In this document: piece after piece, positions 61,596 to 64,000 of the stretch | Numbering within the stretch: position 1 is the first letter of the stretch | How the letters are laid out: every line of letters starts with the position of its first letter | Origin: a virus | Strand: one strand, 5' to 3' | Virus record (IMG/VR): IMGVR_UViG_3300034102_003517 | Location: 102,386 to 166,385 of that record | Length of the DNA stretch: 64,000 nucleotides | Notes under the pieces: model-generated | Told to the model about the DNA's origin: nothing | The model's input: only the letters and a program-made list of their open reading frames with translations | Database searches by the model: none | Made by a program: the position numbers and the translations under genes

Positions 61596-62443
61596 TGATA
61601 GAAACAGGAAAAATAATTAACGGAGATTGCGTTGAGGTAATGAAAGAATTACCTGAGGGTACTATAGACCTTATAGTGACTAGCCCACCTTATGGTGTTG
61701 GTATTGCTTATGATGTTCACGAAGATGATGTTGAATTTGATAAATATGTTAAGTTTGCAAAAAATTGGTTAAGTGAGGCGTATAGATTATTGAAAGATGA
61801 TGGAAGAATTGCTTTGAATATTCCATATGAGATTAATCGTCAAAAGAAAGGAGGAAGAATATTCTTTGTGTCTGAGATGTGGCAAATCATGAAAGAGATT
61901 GGTTATGGGTTCTTTGGGATCGTTGACCTTGAGGAGCAATCACCACATAGAAGTAAGACTACCGCTTGGGGATCTTGGATGAGTCCATCGTCACCATACA
62001 TCTATAACCCAAAAGAGTGTGTTATTTTGGCATATAAAAAACATCACATAAAAAAAGTTAAAGGAGAACCACAATGGGTGGGAGTACCAACTGACATTGA
62101 ACAAGAAGATGGTACATTAAAGAAAAAAGTGGTTTATGAAGAAACAGATAAGAAAGAATTTATGGAACTTGTTTTTGGTCAGTGGAATTATTTTGCAGAT
62201 ACAAAATCACTCACTAAGGCAACATTCTCGATGGACATCCCGACCAAGGCAATTAAGATTTTGTCCTACAAAAACGATGTAGTTTTGGACCCGTTTGCTG
62301 GAAGCGGAACTAGTTTGGTAGCTGCGGAAACATTAGACAGAAGATGGTTAGGTATTGAGTTAAGTGAGAACTACGCTAAAATAGCACAAACGAGGATTGA
62401 TTATTTCAAAACACTCGACACCATAAATGAAATCCCACAATAG
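61595..62443 (+). CDS. DNA methyltransferase, SPPY type (N4-cytosine or N6-adenine)
   Basis: 282 residues from the ATG at 61595; an upstream in-frame TTG at 61565 lies inside the previous gene. DLIVTSPPYGVGIAYD (about 23-38) contains the catalytic SPPY motif IV, and VVLDPFAGSGTSLVAAE (about 229-245) the SAM-binding motif I. Motif IV before motif I marks the beta class. This is the second DNA methyltransferase in the window, next to a Dam-like one 11 kb upstream. Target sequence and base cannot be read. A terminator hairpin overlaps its stop codon. Confidence 0.88.
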   Translation: MIETGKIINGDCVEVMKELPEGTIDLIVTSPPYGVGIAYDVHEDDVEFDKYVKFAKNWLSEAYRLLKDDGRIALNIPYEINRQKKGGRIFFVSEMWQIMKEIGYGFFGIVDLEEQSPHRSKTTAWGSWMSPSSPYIYNPKECVILAYKKHHIKKVKGEPQWVGVPTDIEQEDGTLKKKVVYEETDKKEFMELVFGQWNYFADTKSLTKATFSMDIPTKAIKILSYKNDVVLDPFAGSGTSLVAAETLDRRWLGIELSENYAKIAQTRIDYFKTLDTINEIPQ

Positions 62444-62458
62444 TGGGATTTTTTATTT
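62431..62458 (+). terminator. Intrinsic terminator overlapping methyltransferase stop
   Basis: AATCCCAC (62431-62438) pairs with GTGGGATT (62443-62450) around AATA, followed by a T-rich run. The TAG stop codon (62441-62443) lies mostly in the loop. Confidence 0.85.
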
Positions 62459-62465
62459 TACAAGG

Positions 62466-62472
62466 TATTTAT
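62466..62472 (+). promoter_or_regulatory. TATTTAT motif, candidate late promoter element
   Basis: Immediately after a terminator; ends 4 bases before the ATG at 62477. Confidence 0.45.
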
Positions 62473-62476
62473 TAAT

Positions 62477-64000
62477 ATGAAAATTAACATAACCGAGAAA
62501 CAATATAGAACACTGATCAACGAATCAGGAATCAGAGACATTAAAAACCTTGCAAAAAGATATGACAAGGCAAAAATATACTTTCACCAAGATTTAGATG
62601 GTGTCACAACTGCTATTGCAATGAAAGAGTATTTGGAACAAAATGGAATTAAGGTTGTTGACTGTGAAGTTATTCAATACGGGACCAAAGAATTTGCGAT
62701 CAAAAAACCTGAAGGTGAAGGTAATATTATGCCGGTGTTAGTTGATTTTGCTCATGGTAAACCAATGTTTGTTATTCACACAGACCACCACGATAGTCAG
62801 GCTGGTGTTGAGGGAGACACCGCAACTAGCTTTAGACCATCAAGATCAAATGTTGAAACCATTTCTCAGATCATTTCACCAAAAGACATTTTCCCATCTG
62901 ATGACATTATGTTAATATCAACAGTTGACTCTGCGAACTTTGCGGTAAATAAGATTACTCCTGAAATGGTTATGAACTTCTTATATAAGTTTGATAAAGA
63001 TAGTTCCTTACAGAAAAATAAAATGATGATGGGTCTTGTTGTAAACAAATTATTATTGGCTTACAAAAACAACGCAAACTTCTTGGAGGATTTAGTGATG
63101 AAATCAAAACCATCTTTACTTAGTATTTTGAACAACATCAAAAAACTCGCTAAAGATCAAGGTTTTGCTAGTACTGAAACTATGGTGCAAAACCAAGAAA
63201 AATTCTTACAAGCTAGAGAAAAAGAAGGTGTGATACAAAAAACTGGAAATGTTATATCACAGTTTGGTCTTGGTAGTATGAAAAAAGGATCTTATGATCG
63301 TTATGTACCTTTTAAACTTAATCCCGAGGCCGACTTTTTGGTTACTGGGTTGGGTGGACAAGTGGGGATGGTACAAGCCTCATGTAACCCCTTCAAAGAA
63401 GAAAGGGCACTCAAAGGGATTAACTTAGGTGAAATAAAAGACGAAATATTAGATTTATTTAGACCTGAATTAGAAAAACAAGTATTAAGCTTCAGAATAA
63501 TCAAAAAGATCGCAGAAAGAGAAGCAACACCAGAGTCAGTAGGATTTACATCGAAAGATATGATGGCACTTTATGGAAAAATGCCTTCATTTGACCCTGA
63601 AAAACAAACCATTAATGGGTATGACTTTTTGAGAGCAAATTCAGGAGGTCACAAATGTATTACAAATATATCCGGTATTAACTTCCTTTATAGTGGTTAT
63701 GATAAACCTTACACTAAAGATTTACCAGCTGAAGCATTACCAATCGCATTTTATGAAGGTAGTAATAACTTTGTTAAAGATATAAGACAAAAACTTTTAA
63801 GATTTAGAAAATTGTCTGAAAAACAAATTGAAGCAGCACTCAATCAAATGAAAAAAGAGGGTATTGATGTTTCAGTCACACCTAACAAAGAAAATCAAAG
63901 AACATATTCTGATTTGGTTAGAGAAATGAAAGATGCGTTTGTTGACATTCTGAATAAAAAAATTCAAAACTCTACAAGTATTACTGAAAACAAATTTAGC
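62477..64000 (+). CDS. DHH-family phosphoesterase, truncated by window edge
   Basis: At least 508 residues, open to the last base. KIYFHQDLDGVTTAIAMKEY (about 35-54) carries the DxDG motif I, and FVIHTDHHDSQAG (about 96-108) carries the name-giving DHH. DHH proteins include the RecJ exonuclease and NrnA oligoribonuclease/phosphatase. The N-terminus MKINITEKQYRTLI is a phrase I recall from Bacteroidota phage proteins. The rest (LNPEADFLVTGLGG, then FKEERALKGINLGEIKDEIL, and GYDFLRANSGGHKCITNISG) may hold a DHHA-like substrate domain. Exact substrate unknown. Confidence 0.85.
   Translation, partial: MKINITEKQYRTLINESGIRDIKNLAKRYDKAKIYFHQDLDGVTTAIAMKEYLEQNGIKVVDCEVIQYGTKEFAIKKPEGEGNIMPVLVDFAHGKPMFVIHTDHHDSQAGVEGDTATSFRPSRSNVETISQIISPKDIFPSDDIMLISTVDSANFAVNKITPEMVMNFLYKFDKDSSLQKNKMMMGLVVNKLLLAYKNNANFLEDLVMKSKPSLLSILNNIKKLAKDQGFASTETMVQNQEKFLQAREKEGVIQKTGNVISQFGLGSMKKGSYDRYVPFKLNPEADFLVTGLGGQVGMVQASCNPFKEERALKGINLGEIKDEILDLFRPELEKQVLSFRIIKKIAEREATPESVGFTSKDMMALYGKMPSFDPEKQTINGYDFLRANSGGHKCITNISGINFLYSGYDKPYTKDLPAEALPIAFYEGSNNFVKDIRQKLLRFRKLSEKQIEAALNQMKKEGIDVSVTPNKENQRTYSDLVREMKDAFVDILNKKIQNSTSITENKFS

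Noticed and set aside
1-64000. tRNA genes, CRISPR arrays, insertion sequences, integrase or attachment sites
   Set aside because: I looked for cloverleaf-like structures, spaced direct repeats, transposase or recombinase motifs and found none that hold up. The only direct repeats are coding tracts.

Overview
The window is a 64 kb internal piece of a large, AT-rich, double-stranded DNA tailed phage. It is most likely a T4-like myovirus infecting a member of the Bacteroidota, probably a flavobacterium. The phage assignment rests on a contractile-tail baseplate block (gp25-like, gp6-like and a gpI/gp7-like protein) and a T4-type replication/recombination block (gp46/gp47-like nuclease, DnaG-type primase, RuvC-like nuclease). 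The host inference rests on SprB-type repeats in the fibres, a sigma factor closely resembling the Bacteroidota primary sigma, a histone H1-like protein of the type found in that phylum, at least one good TTG-N20-TAnnTTTG promoter, and the absence of Shine-Dalgarno sequences before most genes. Both ends cut through genes: a ribonucleotide reductase on the left and a DHH phosphoesterase on the right.

Layout. 1-2 kb: end of nrdA, closed by a terminator. 2-17.4 kb: baseplate and tail proteins, mostly overlapping or abutting, including a 1792-residue protein with an internal hydrophobic segment. 17.4-30.8 kb: adhesion region. Five long fibre-like proteins carry SprB-like repeats, Thr-Pro tracts or a Gly-Ser-Ser collagen-like tract, and small paralogous domains are shared among them. 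A five-gene glycosyltransferase cassette (23.1-27.3 kb) sits inside this region. 30.8-33.0 kb: one more structural protein. 33.0-42.0 kb: RuvC-like nuclease, primase, PD-(D/E)XK nuclease, gp47, gp46, small proteins and a sigma factor, closed by a strong terminator. 42.1-47.3 kb: membrane and coiled-coil proteins with a degenerate amidase (possible lysis or envelope genes), then acidic scaffold-like proteins. 47.3-64 kb: accessory and metabolic genes, including an H1-like protein, DnaJ, Dam-type and SPPY-type methyltransferases, LRR and PcfJ-like proteins, glutaredoxin, type II glutamine synthetase, a DUF3310 protein and a DHH phosphoesterase. A few minus-strand genes lie in this last part, among them three microproteins of 28-53 residues.

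How the genes may work together. The sigma factor and a recurrent TATTTAT motif just upstream of gene clusters, mainly structural ones, suggest phage-directed late transcription, while a TAnnTTTG promoter before the Dam gene suggests host-type early transcription. The most intriguing arrangement is the glycosyltransferase cassette, which includes a GT60-like enzyme, between fibre genes rich in Thr-Pro and Ser. It suggests that the phage may O-glycosylate its own mucin-like fibres, which is inference only. Other points of note are a 20-bp terminator-like hairpin with a start codon in its loop, tandem microproteins starting MGCGCKKNQ, and a complete glutamine synthetase.
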